Shown piece by piece: positions 49,193 to 61,312 of a stretch of 64,000 nucleotides of DNA (its first letter is position 1; every line of letters starts with the position of its first letter). The notes under the pieces are model-generated. The model was not told where the DNA came from and made no database searches. It was given only the letters and a program-made list of their open reading frames with translations. The DNA is from Acytostelium subglobosum LB1. Its lineage: Eukaryota > Evosea > Eumycetozoa > Acytosteliales > Acytosteliaceae. A program made the translations under genes and the position numbers. The stretch covers positions 186,001 to 250,000 of the forward strand of contig NW_012236511.1 in NCBI RefSeq assembly GCF_000787575.1. Direction: 5' to 3'.

Positions 49193-51224
49193 CTAATTTG
49201 ATTGATTGATTGATGATTGTTGGCTTGTTAGAGGCGGGACAATTGTTAATTGATTGGCTTCAACCACATACCCAATACAAACGAATAGGAATACGTCGAT
49301 TGTCAGTCCAAGGAAGTCCCAGACCCAGATTATTGGATAGGCTGCTTTGAGGAAGTCGATCTACAATGTATGAGTGTTAGCTATGTACATCCGCCATTGC
49401 CATGTCAACCAGGACATGCTTGTCCATGACGACTTACAATAATAAACAATGATAAATATGTAAGCATAATCCATTTGAAAGCACTATTGAAATGATGAGT
49501 GAAGCTCCATGTTAGTCATCATTCTACATCCATCGCCTTTGTCACCAAACTTACAAGAACATCGCTATCTTTTGGTTGTATTGTGAGAGTCGCAAGGCCT
49601 TGTCTTCATCCCTCAGATTGGATATTCGTGATGATGAGTCGCTAGTATGCTGCTCCTGTGGTTGTTGTTGTTCTTGTTGCTTGGCCCTGTCCCTTTCTAT
49701 TTGATTATCTTCATTATCTTTGTCATTATCATTATCATTATCATCACTATCTCCATTTACACTCAACCTCTCAAAGTTGTTTGTTTCATGTCCTGTCCTC
49801 TGTTGCTGTTGTTGCTGTTCAGGTTGTGATGGAGGGGACTGAGGTGATGCCGGTGATGATACCGGTGATGTACTTCCATCACCAGCGGCCATCACTAGTA
49901 AGCTTGACGAAGATGTTGATTGTTCCAGTTCCTGGATGCTGGTTTTGATCGAAAGTATATTGTTGTCGGTCTTTATAAATATAATGCCCAGGATTGGTAT
50001 ATATACGATGAATTGGAGATACTAAAGATGATTGATGTGAGTTAGTCCATGTCCTTGTCTATGCCCATGTCCATGCCCAAGTCCATGCCCATGTATCCAA
50101 TCAATGAACATACGTTGAAAAATCCACCAAAGAGTGCGCCCAAACAGATCGTTACTGCCAGCAGTCCGACAACTATATACAATGATCGCTTGAGATGCTC
50201 AAACTTGCAGGCGCATATGCCCCAGCCAGTGGATATGACAAGTAGGAGCACACATGATATCGTCTTGTTCACAGCATAGAATATCCAGTAGAAGATGGTC
50301 GTTGCCAGTCCAACGGCACCGTGTGACCGCAGGTAATACCAATAGCCACAAAAGAATGAGACCACCGCCAACTTTGTTATCGGGTACGTAGTGATGACCC
50401 TATGTAACTTGATCCTTTGCTATATTGTGCCGGGATATTAGTTTATGTTGCCGCCAATGCTGTTTCCGTTGTTCGCGCCACTCCAACACTCACACATCCA
50501 CACAACATACCTTTCTAAACAATATCCAGTTGATTCCCCAAGCCAGACATAGAACGACCCAGAAGCTGGTGAATACTACATAGGTCACTGGCAGAGGTAT
50601 ACTCTCGTAACTAAGCTGGTTGCCATCGGCTTGATAGAAGGCGTATGAGACCTAGTTGTTGAGTTAGAATAAAGACACACATGAAGGGAGTGGCGGTAGT
50701 AATAACAAACCACATACTCGATATGTCAACGCCTGTCCTGTGCACTGAGCAATGAGAAACGTATAGAATGATCGACGTGCGATCGTATTAGATATATAGC
50801 CACTGGAGCTCTCCAATGTATAATTGATGGCACACTTCATCGAGCGAGTCCATTCCTTGCAATAAGTATTCGATGCTATATTGTTGTACTCCTGATTCGT
50901 ACATATCAGCAATTTAGATGTATTGGCTACATAGTTACCCTAAAGTATAGATTGATTGATTGATTGATGATTGATCGAGTGAGTATGAATGGATGTGGCC
51001 AAACTGTAGACTCTTACATCAATGATAGAGTAGCTGAGGTCAAAGTGACCGTTGGCGAGGAAGCCGAACTGACCGAGGGTCTCGACGCCCTCGGATAAAA
51101 CAAACGAGTGCGGCGCTGTGTATGTGGCCAGTGTGGACTGTGGCGCAAGTGCAATTGTCATTGTCACAAACGCCACTGCCAAGCGTACTGCCGGCATGTC
51201 AATACACATCGCCGACCGTATCAT
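49193..51224 (-). CDS. GOST-like seven-transmembrane protein
   Basis: Seven minus-strand exons: 51018-51224, 50718-50939, 50511-50651, 50114-50419, 49555-50021, 49438-49483 and 49193-49360, giving 518 residues. A signal peptide (start at 51224 or Met at 51209) leads a short luminal domain containing GQFGFLANGHFDLSYSIID, a pattern seen in the GPR107/GPR180/TMEM145-type group. The membrane part has TM1 (PVTYVVFTSFWVVLCLAWG), TM2 (LAVVSFFCGYWYYL), TM3-4 (TTIFYWIFYAVNKTISCVLL; SLYIVVGLLAVTICLGAL), TM5 (YLQFIVYIPILGIIF), TM6 and TM7. Between TM5 and TM6 lies an unusual insert of about 120 residues of Gln, Asp/Asn and Ser. Family members act in Golgi or surface trafficking or as receptors. Subfamily assignment is an inference. 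Confidence 0.75.
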
Positions 51225-51743
51225 CCTAGTAGCATTGACAACCTGTCTGTCTATCTCTTAGTTTAAGGTTAACTCTGCGATATTCGTCTATACTAGTGTG
51301 ATCGCTTCTCTGGCTGGATCTGTGTCTGTTATTGAATGAACGTTGTTGAGGGAAGTTGTATGAATGAATGAATGAATGGATGTATAAATAATTGATTGTT
51401 TGATTGATTTAAGCGTTTGTTTGAGTGAGAGGTCATTCACTAGTGTGTGAGTGATTGATGAGACTCACCACGAGAGCAACAACAATGCTTCCATCTTTGA
51501 CCAATACTTTGGTTTTTTTTTTTGTTCTGTTGATGACCAGCCTCCCTCACTCACACACTTGATGGGGCAGCCCTCCTCCAATCACTATTTACGAGCATGT
51601 CGTCAACCTACCCATATCAATTGCCTTTAATGATCATTATCAAGTAAATGATTGGTAAGTGATCATTTCATTATCTATTCCTAGATAATAACGTCATATA
51701 AGTTGACAATCAATCAAACAAGCAATGACAATCAATCAATCAA
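51225..51743. other. Intergenic
   Basis: 5' flank of the GOST-like gene. Contains GAAT and GATT tracts and a poly-T run at about 51514-51522. No gene recognised. Confidence 0.5.
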
Positions 51744-52191
51744 TCAAGACCTGTGATGGACCCGCCAATGTAATGACCTAAAGTTCAATCCTGTCCTTGG
51801 AGAAGATGATGGATATCCTTTTATGTTTTCCAGAAGATAGAAATAGAATGATCTCATTAAAGAGAATGAACCAAGAGACAAAGAAGAAGAAGAACAAGAG
51901 CCAGATTGAGATTGGCTTACATATAGATCTGATAAGGATCGTGGATGATAGACATCTCCCAAGGTAAGACCATAGGAGACCATTGAATCGCACTGTTGCA
52001 TCATCAATGGGTTTGAAAAGTGGACTACACCCATGGTACCGCCCAAGATCTTGATCAGTCCATCCATCAAACCTCTTGGAATCCTTATTGTTCCCCGATT
52101 CAAAGTATAAATTGTAAGTGAAGTCGTCATGTCTCGACACCTGTTTACTGGGGGGTGGCTCTACAACTACTTCTTCCTTAACTGCCATCAC
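51744..52191 (-). CDS. Hypothetical protein, reading frame unresolved
   Basis: Two overlapping minus-strand frames compete. Frame A (51778-52191, 137 residues) starts MMAVKEEVVVEPPPSKQ and ends with a hydrophobic segment (WLLFFFFFVSWFILFNEIIL). Frame B (52130 downward) has codon use more like the neighbours, with FSNPLMMQQCDSM, and ends at a GTAAGC splice donor at about 51920. A small frame change near 52100 or an unseen intron could join the start of A to B. No family recognised. The coding strand is reasonably likely, the exact product is not. Confidence 0.35.
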
Positions 52192-54274
52192 ATCACATAG
52201 AGTTCTTTAATTACTTTACATAAAATAGACGCCACACTCTCACTCTACCAAAGTAAGTAGAAAGCGATAGAGAAGACCTCAGTCCATCGGTCAGAGTCTT
52301 GTGACAAACAAGGCTATGTATCTAATTTTAGTCGATAATGTGTCCAACCCCCATTTTTGATCAAAAACTTGTGGTCATATGAGCCAGAGGCTCCCCATCA
52401 CCTTGGGTGGGCCTGTTTGGTCGAGTCCATGGAATACAACTTTTGGGTAAGTGGGGGTTGGTCCACCCATCTTGCCACAACAATCTATCCCATTACAATC
52501 ATGACGGTACATACCTACCATTCCTACCATCCATCGTCTCAGTCCAAGTCTCTCTCTAACTCATATCAAACAGCAATTCCATTCGATTCAACAACCACGC
52601 CCCTGGGAGCTGAATGATGAATGCGGTTGTTTTTAGCCTCTTGGCTTCGGTTTAGATTAGGATAGGATGTGCATCCATCCGCCCTCAGGCATTCTCTCTT
52701 TATCACCTATTACAAGATTGAACGAGGTGTTAGTGTGAGAGTTAGAGTGTGAGTATTGGCTACATTGACGGGACTCGACTCGACTGTTCCTGTTCCCCAA
52801 CATCAGACTCATCAGTACAATACCAATCCTATCCTTACTTACTTACTTTGACTAAACACACACATACACACACTGACACAGTTACACACACACACACTTG
52901 ATCAGACAGTCAATCAACATCAATCAAACATAAACCTCCCATTATATATCATAGCAGTAGCATTGGCCACTTTGTAAACAAGTCAGTCAGTCAGTCAGAT
53001 AGCTTTTGGACATTGTGTCGACCTTCAACCTTTGAGATTGTCCAATATTACACAGGACGTCACCTACATCATATTTCACCAACCGACCTTACACATCCAG
53101 CTTTGCTAAAGCCCATTGCCAGCCACTGATCATAGTTAATTGTGTCCCTTGGCATTGGTGCAGGTTTATACCATATTCATTAATAATTATTATTATCAAT
53201 ATTCAACAACAGTTATTATTCACAACAATAGAGTTCAGAATTCTAGACATAAAAGGATAGTGTACTTTGATTGATTTGATCAAAAGTATTCGTTGTCGTC
53301 ATTGTAATTCCGTTCCACATAATTCCATTTCCACTCATACTACACGGACCAGTACGCCAATCAATCGACTTCACCAATAATAATAATATTCACAGGCTCT
53401 TCCAATCTCCATCAACACTCAATCAATCAATCAATCTGGTAAACCAGCAACAACAAGTCGTCAAAGAAGAAGAAAAAAAAAACAAAGTGTCGTTTGTTGT
53501 CCTCTGCCAAGTCAACAGTCCAACCAACGTTTGCGCGCAGAAGTAGTAGAAGGCCCAACCTATTCCATCAAAGGTAAGTGATAACATCACACAACACATC
53601 ACACTACTTCCCTTCCCTCCACACACACACACACATAACCCGACCACATCAACCTTGTGGTGATTGATCACCCACATGCTTGAGATTGTGGTGGGGTGCG
53701 TCGGTTGCCTTCTGTTTTCATCACGTCCAATCACAACACGATCACACAATCACATCAACACCCACATTCTCACTCTTCATCTCTATCTGTGTTGATGTTA
53801 CACATCTTAAATATATATATGTACATAGTTATAAATATATATGTCGGTGTGTATGTGTGAGTGATCATGGTTCTGCCCCTTGCAGGTGGGCTATAATTAC
53901 ACTCACACACACACAATGATGATTGAATGATTGATTGATTGATACACCACCCTTGGGCTGGCCAGCCGATGACCATTCATACAAGTCCATCCTCTCTCTT
54001 TGGAGTTTAAACCCTTTATCACTTCTCTACCTCTACTTCTACCTCTACATCTATCTATCTCTCTCTCACTTCACTTCATTCATTCACATTCACACACATT
54101 CATTCACTTCTCAACTCAACTCAACTCAACTCAAGTTGCCCCTACCCTACCATTCATTACACCCTGAACTGACCTCTAACATCATCATCATATACATATA
54201 CTTACTTACCTTCAAGTAGTAATAATACATAACATATAATATAACATATAATTATATAGATAGATAAGATAAGA
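52192..54274. other. Long intergenic, possible 5' leader exon of the kinase gene
   Basis: About 2.1 kb without a supported coding exon. CA, TCAG and CAAT tracts are common (for example TCAG repeats at about 52979-52998). A consensus donor (AAAG|GTAAGTG) at about 53574 and a pyrimidine-rich stretch before 54275 would allow a non-coding leader exon of the kinase, but this is weak. The bases before the ATG are very AT-rich. Confidence 0.4.
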
Positions 54275-55945
54275 ATGAAGAGTCTGTTAAAGAAAGCAAA
54301 GAACTTGTTCTCATCACCACATCAACAGCATCAACAACATGATGAATTACAACAGGATGAACATAATATTGCTGGTGATGGAGCAGTCAATAATAATAAC
54401 CCAGAGCAACAACATTCGAATGATTCTTCTACAAAGTCATTGACCGATCCAATACAACAACATGACGAGGGCAAGACGACACCGCCCGACAATGGTGGAT
54501 TCATTGCAACTTGCGAAGTGGAGAACAGTCACAGTGGAAGCGGCGGCGAGAAGCACGCCAACAGCACAGCGTCACCAACGCCGGCTACGGCACCCGCCGC
54601 CACAGCACCCGCATCGGGCGCACGCGACAACAGCAAGCCCGCACCCAAGCACAAGCCCTCACTGCTCAACTTCAACCTGAGCGGCAAGAAGGACAAGGAA
54701 AAGGAGCCGGTCAAGCCGGCCGCCATGCCCAAGTCGACGACGCCCGACTCCAAGAAGGAGGAGGAGCGTGTGCCAGATGCTCGCGAGATCATATATATCA
54801 AGGGTCTGGAGGACCTGCCCGACGACTGCCTGAAGCTGGTCAAGCTGTCGGGTCTGTCCGAGGAGAAGATGGTCAAGAACATGCAGGTGCTGCTGCACGT
54901 GCTCTACTTCCGCACTGGCAAGAACATTCGTATGGAGGGCGAGCCACCTCGCGAGCCCCGCAAGAAGTTTGTCTCGGAGCGATTCAATGACGGCGAGACG
55001 CTGCTGGTGCCCGTCGAGCCGGGCCAGCTAAAGAAGCTGTACAAGGACCCGGACCAGGTGGGCAAGGGTGGCTTTGGTACCGTTTACTTTGCCCGCTCCA
55101 CCAAGGAGAAGAAGATGGTGGCAATCAAGAAGATGCCTCATGTGACCAAGCGTCAGATCCAACAAAACTTCCGCGAGGCTTCAATACTGGCCAAGTGCAA
55201 TCATCCAAATATTGTCAAGCTCATTACCTGCCATTTGGACAAGGATCAGAACCTCTGGCTGATAATGGAGTTTATGGAGGGTGGAACGTTCGAGGAGGCT
55301 GCTCGCGCATGGCGATTCAACGAGAACAACCTGGCCTACATTGCACGTGAGCTCCTCAAGGGACTGCAGTACCTGCATGAGAATGGCATGGTTCACAGAG
55401 ACCTAAAGAGCGCAAACATTATGATGTCTGTCGAGGGCAAGATTAAGTTAAGTAAGTATACTCAATCACTCAATCGATCAATCAATCATTGAAACATTCA
55501 CTAATACCCGTTCACTCTAACAGTTGACTTTGGACTGTGCGAGGATGTGTCGACTTCCAGCCCGTGCCACATGGTTGGCTCACCATTTTGGATGGCGCCA
55601 GAGATGATATTGGGCAAGCCTCATAATACAGCAGTGGACATATGGAGTTTTGCAGTATCATTGTTGGAGATGGCCAATCAGAGGCCGCCAATGATGGAGT
55701 CGGCTGTCAAGGCCATGTTCACAGTCGCCACAGAGGGATCGACAGGCTTTGACGAGCCAGAGCTCTGGTCCAACACATTCAAGGATTTCTTGTCGAAATG
55801 CCTGAAACTGGACCCAGCTGAGCGTGCCACCGCCGTCGATCTCCTAAAGCATCCCTTCATCAAGAAGGCTGACTCACGCGACAACATGGAAGGCATTCTC
55901 AAGAAGATCTTCCTTACCAATTCACTCATGAACTCTGGATTCTAA
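54275..55945 (+). CDS. STE20/PAK-type Ser/Thr protein kinase
   Basis: Exons 54275-55451 and 55524-55945 give 532 residues. The N-terminal 170 residues are low-complexity (His/Gln/Asn, Ser, then Ala/Pro/Thr). Next is a p21-binding-domain-like segment (GLEDLPDDCLKLVKLSGLSEE...VLLHVLYF). The catalytic domain has a glycine loop GKGGFGTVYFA (about residue 263), VAIKK lysine, EFMEGGTFEE, HRDLKSAN catalytic loop, DFG spanning the splice junction (LIDFGLCEDV) and VGSPFWMAPEMI, the STE20 signature. All catalytic residues are present. It resembles the dictyostelid mkc group of STE20-like kinases. Such kinases sit downstream of Rac/Cdc42-type GTPases; whether the short PBD-like segment binds GTPase is uncertain since the CRIB core is not obvious. 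Confidence 0.9.
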
Positions 55946-56482
55946 GGGACACCTTGTCGCCTCAACCATTCTGGATAGTCATGCATGCAAGCCGTCATCA
56001 TCATCATAATCGACCGACTGATCATCAACATTTTTTTTCCAACCTCCTCTCATCCTCTGCCATCCATCCATCATCATTCATTGTACAAATACATCTACCA
56101 AACCTACAGAGAACAAGTTGGCGGCAGTGCCAACGCTTCCACTCACCCATCATCCATGAACGATAACGATCAATCAAACCATTATATATAGTCCGTATAA
56201 CTAGAACAACAACAAACAACCAATCAATCACCAACTTACCTTTGTAATTGGAGTGTAAGGACCATCCATCAATCTTTCAACCAGCCTGCCGGCCAGCCAG
56301 CCTCGTTCCAACCATATAATGATCATCATCCATATATATGTATAATAAACCTAACTTACAGTCTTTGTACCTATAACATTGAATGATTGAATGAATGACC
56401 AGGTGATTGATTGATTGGTTACGTATACGAGCTTATTTATTATGGAGACATGGAACAAACACACAATCATTAATGATTACTA
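55946..56482. other. Intergenic between convergent kinase and SAGA-like genes
   Basis: Two 3' flanks. AATAAACC at about 56343 is a possible polyadenylation signal. No gene seen. Confidence 0.55.
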
Positions 56483-59400
56483 TTACTGATGGGTTGTTGG
56501 AGGCAGACCGGATTGATTGGCGTTGGGCGACATCATTGTGACCATGTTGCCTGGGATCATGTTGTATGTGTTGTACATGTTCTGAGCAATTGGCATGCCT
56601 GCAGCCTGTTGTTGCACTTGTTGTGGCTGCAACTGTTGTGGCTGTTGCTGCTTCATTGCCATGGCGTTGGCATAGACAGCTGCCTGTTGTGGCAGCTGTT
56701 GCTGAGCATGTGGCTGTTGAGTGACCATGCCCGCCGGTGATCCAATCGGTCTTGGTGGTTGCGCTTGTTGTGGCAGTGGCTGCTGCGTGACCATGCCCGC
56801 GGGCGAGCCAATTGATCGCTGCTGGAACTGATGCTGCATTTGCTGCTGCTGCTGAGGCGATGGTACTTGAACCATGCCAGTGTTTGGCGCTCGCATGGCC
56901 TGTCCTTGCACCTGCTGTTGCTGGGCAAACTGTTGTTGTTGTTGTGCGGTTGTTTGTTGTTGGTATTGTACAGGTGTATTTTGGTAGGTCTGGATGGGCT
57001 GGCCTGGCATTGACATTCCGTAGTTGATCTGCTGTGGCTGCGCCTGCTGCTGGCCAACACCGGCGACAACAACTTGTTGCGGTTGTTGTTGAGCATAGAT
57101 ATACTGTGGCATTGGCTGTTTGAATTGCTGCGCCTGCTGTTGCTGCACTCCTATCTGCTGCTGTTGCAAGGGCTGTTGTTGCGTCTGTACATGCTGGTAT
57201 TGCTGCTGCACAACAGCAGGCTGCTTGTGCTGTGCCTGCTGTACGGGTTGCTGCTGCTGGAACTGCTGTGGATTGATTGGCACTTGCACTTGTGAATACA
57301 TTTGTTGCGGGATGTTCTGCTGGTACTGTGGCTGCTGTTGGAACTGCCCTTGTTGCTGTGGGATATACTGCTGGGTGGGCTGTTGGAGTTGATGAATCTG
57401 TACATTGGGTGTTTGTTGCTGCTGTTGTTGCACCACCGGTTGGTATTGGATCGGGTAGGAGGCAGGCTGTTGGAAGCCAACAGCTTGTTGAGACGTTTGT
57501 TGTTGTTGTTGGAATTGTTGTTGTTGCGCCAGTTGTTGCTGTTGCTGCAGCGTATACTGCTGCTGCTGCATTGGCTGTTGCATAGTCTGTTGTTGTTGTA
57601 GAGGTAGGTGTTGTTGTTGAATTTGGTGTTGTTGTTGTTGAGGTAGTGGAGGTTGTTGTTGTTGTTGCAAAGGTTGCTGAGGCAGCATGTTATGCTGGCC
57701 CATTGTCAACTGTTGATGTTGTTGGTGCATCTGTTGTGGTTGCATTGGCATTGGTTGTGCTTGTTGTTGGGGTTGCAGTGGGACCATTGAAGGGTGAGTG
57801 GCCGTTGGCTGTTGGACCATTGCCGGAGTTGTTGGTGTTGGGTGTTGTGTCGGTGTGGCTGGAGCCGTCGCTGTCGATGACGAGCTTGCTGTTGTCGCTG
57901 CTGCTGCAGTCGCTGTGGCCGCTGCTGATGATGATGACGAAGAAGATTTCTTCTTGGAGTCTTTTGAGTCCTTAGAGTCCTTGCTGTCTTTGGAGTCTTT
58001 GGAGTCCTTTGAATCCTTTGAATCCTTGGACGAGGACTTCTTCGATGACTTGGAGTCCTTTGACGAAGATGCCTTCTCCTTCTTTGAGGACGATCGCTTC
58101 TTTTTGCTGCTGGTGCTGCTGGACTCGGCAGAGACAAAGTCGGACGAGGCCGATAGAGAAGAGGCTGGTGAGGACATGCCTTCGTTGAGGGGCGTCGACC
58201 CCTCGGTCGTCAGAGGTGTCGAGGCATGTGTTTGGTTGGGCGTCGAGTTGGCCGACTTGTCCACAGTCTTCTTTGATCGGCTGGATGTCTTCTTCTTCTT
58301 TGGCGGCGACTTGGCGTTTGATGCAGTCGTTGTGGCTGCGTTGTTTGTTGCTGGCGCAGCGGGCATTGTTGGCACCGACGACTGCGATGCCATCAATGGT
58401 GATGTGACGGCGCCATGAGCCTGCTGTGGCGATGGCATCATGCCCTGCTGTTGTTGTCCAGGCATCTGGGCAGTGGTCTGTACATTGGCCTGCTGCTGCT
58501 GCTGGCCAGCACCACCGTGTTGTAGCAGTGGTGCCATGGTCATTGCGCCTCCCACAAACGTTGGCGGGACGTTGGCCATCATGTTGTTGGTGCCACCCGT
58601 CGACGAGGACAACTGTTGCTGACCAACAGGGTTCATCATTGGGTTCATCTGTCCAACGGCGCCATTGTTTGGTCCTCCAAATGGAATTGCGTGGTTGATC
58701 GCCGTCATGGCGCCGCCATTGGCCATGTTGCCCATTGGCTGGTTGGAAGTGACCGTCATGTTGTTTGTGATTGGCGTGGGCATGTTAGCAGACTGGGCCA
58801 TGTTCTGTTGTTGCTGTTGCTGCTGTTGCAACTGCTGTTGGCGCTGGTAGACGTGGTAGCTGCCATTGATCGTTGCCGATGCAGCAGTGTTTGATGGGCC
58901 AATGATGGGCCGAGCGGAGTGGTCCGGCTCTTCATCACTGCTTGCCGAGTAGTCGTCCTCGTTGGTGAATATGGGCGCCGCCGCACTCGTCAGCTTGTAG
59001 CCAGGGTCGAGACTGACGATCACGCGACGTAGCTTGTTGCAACGAATGTAGGAGCGTGTGGCGATTGGTATCAGCGTGATTGGGATGGCTGTGGCCGAGA
59101 TGACGTTCTGGTCCAGCTCGACGCTCACCACCATGTCCTCGTCGTTTGAGTCGCTCAGCGACTTGTCCTGTTCCAGCAATGCAGTGGTCGAGCTTCCAGC
59201 CGACGATGAGCTCTTCTCCGACTCTGCCTTTCCATCAATATCCATCCCATCCTCAGCAACAGTACTATTCTGTACCTTATTATTGAGTGCTATAACGTAC
59301 CGTGCGTGTGCGAGTCAGTATCTCCTTTCCTCCTTCCGATCAATCAATCAATCAAACTTACTGTCATTGGTGCGTTTCCTTGATGATAGAGCGACGGCAA

Positions 59401-60556
59401 CCTTCTTGGCTGTGATGGATTCGAGTGGTGGTTGTACGGGCGGTGCGTCAACCTTCTTCTTGGGACGACCACGCGACAGTGGTACTGTTGGAGCTGCGGC
59501 CGTTGATGCCGACGATGAACTCTGATTATTTACATTGGCAACGTTCTTCTTATCCATTACATTGTTATTGATTCCATTCCTTCGTCTCACTGATCATGTT
59601 GGTTGATGTGGTACAGGGTCAGTCAGTCAGTAAGATTGATTGATTGATTGGACTGAGCTACTTACACTCCTGAGATAGTGAGCTTCGCTTGAGCCTTGGC
59701 TCATCAGGATCGTTTATACAACTCTCTGATTGATTGAGTGAGTGGATGGAATGGTTAGGGCACTGCTCATGTGTGCATCTCCAATAGGTCGATCGTTGGA
59801 TCGATCAACATCTTGGACCAACTTACCAAAGTGAGCAGCGAATCGTGACTGCTTGATGGTCTTTGAGCATCTGTTGCAGACGACCAACACCAGAGGGTCC
59901 TTGGAAGGAAGTATACCAAACACATCCATGTCTGTAGCGAATGGATGGGCAACATGTGGTTAGAGGTTGAACGCCGTATGTGCACTCGCGAGGCAAGGCG
60001 AGGCGAGGTGGAGGTGAGTACTTACAGCTTTCGCTCAACACGGGGATTGTAGTATCTTCATCACTGACTTCGGACTTGGTATCACTGTTGTTATTGTTGT
60101 TGTTGTTATTGTTCGCTTCGCTATCGACCACAGCAGCAGTAGCAGCAGAGTCTTCTATTACTACATCTATGCTCTTGTCTTTGTTGTTGTTATCGTTGTT
60201 GGCCATTATATTGTTGGCTAATGAATGAGAATGAGTGTTGTTAGTCAATGTCGTTGACGTTGTCGAGGACTAGATGGAGGGAGAGAGTGACACTTACACT
60301 TTGTTATAGTGTTCGCTCGCCTTATACTTGACTCTCGCTCATTGGCCAATGTATTTAATATATCTCCAAAGGCCTTCCAAGTGCCAGAGAAGTTGCCATC
60401 AAACAGAGAGCAAGCTGCAGATGTAGATACCACTGGTGTTTGTACTTTGGCATCATCGGATGAACCTCCTTTGTTGTTATCATTGATGTTGTTTGAGGAG
60501 TCGGCCATGGTGCTGGTGTTGGTAGGGGCCGCCGCCACTGTAGTCATCAACATCAT
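56483..60556 (-). CDS. Ataxin-7/Sgf73-like SAGA subunit with very long Gln-rich region
   Basis: Minus-strand exons are 60298-60556, 60026-60217, 59827-59931, 59666-59725, 59362-59589 and 56483-59289, giving 1216 residues. After an Asn-rich start comes MDVFGILPSKDPLVLVVC. This matches the FG-x-x-P...LVVC opening of ataxin-7 and leads into a zinc finger C169-x2-C172-x11-H184-x3-C188 with the SRFAAH core typical of Sgf11/Sgf73/ataxin-7 fingers. The last Cys is supplied only after splicing to exon 4. An AT-hook-like SRGRPKKK lies in exon 5. Exon 6 has a conserved-looking block (RCNKLRRVIVSLDPGYKL), then hundreds of Gln/Pro/Met-rich residues, a KDS repeat block at about 57950-58050 and polyQ to the C-terminus. 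In animals and yeast this subunit anchors the deubiquitinase module to SAGA. Assignment is by motif. Confidence 0.78.
57940..58055 (-). repeat. Coding Lys-Asp-Ser repeat
   Basis: About eight consecutive KDS units, followed in the protein by a Ser run, inside the SAGA-like gene. Confidence 0.85.
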
Positions 60557-61312
60557 TCTCTACGAGTTGTCTGTTCTGTTCTGTTCTGTTCTGTCAGTGC
60601 ACACAACCTCGTGAGTAATACTATTAACTTAATAACGACCGTATGTCTATCGTCTGTGGATGTATGTCGTGTAGACTAGCTTGGACAAGTCAGTCTTGAA
60701 TGATTGATTGAATGAGAATGAATGACAACGACAATGGTACAGTCGTCTGAATGACTATTGAATGAATGATTGAATGAGTGACAGGTGACAGGTTGATGAA
60801 TGGATGGACGTCAGGATGGTTGGTATATTGAGTAATATCGAGGAGTATATAGAAGCTTAATGATATATATTATATAGATTATGTTGTTGGATGTAGTTAA
60901 AGTATTGAGTAGAGTATAGTATAGTAGAGTGAAGGATAGTGAGTGGAGTGAAGATGGATTGAGATGTTAGGACGTTTCTTTGTTGTGTTGTGTTGTGTGT
61001 TTGTTTTTTTCTTTGTCTTCAAGACAACTTGTGAGATAGAGAATGGAATGAAGTGGAATGGAAGATGTACATGTAGTTGGAGTTGGAGTTGGAGTTGAAG
61101 TATGAATGATTTCCAATCAGTCCTAGACTGATGTAGATATATACGCCAAGGATTTAGATATACAAATCTACAACATAATATTCAATATGTCCATCTAGAC
61201 TCAGTTCCCAGATTGATTGGTTGACAGGTTTGAATGAATAATTGAATGGACGGATGGATGATGGATGATTGATGGATGGATGATGGATGGATGGAGCACT
61301 CAATGGAGTTGT
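60557..61312. other. Intergenic between SAGA-like and methyltransferase genes
   Basis: 5' flank of the SAGA-like gene: TGTTC pentamers at about 60570-60594, GAAT/GATT tracts, GTTGGA hexamers at about 61075-61098, GATG repeats at about 61250-61295. No gene seen. Confidence 0.55.

Noticed and set aside
52357-52617. 86-codon plus ORF in the long intergenic region
   Set aside because: No motif and low-complexity surroundings.
57074-58418. Long Leu- or Cys-rich ORFs opposite the Gln-rich exon
   Set aside because: They are antisense readings of CAG/CAA repeats and have no independent start or splice evidence.
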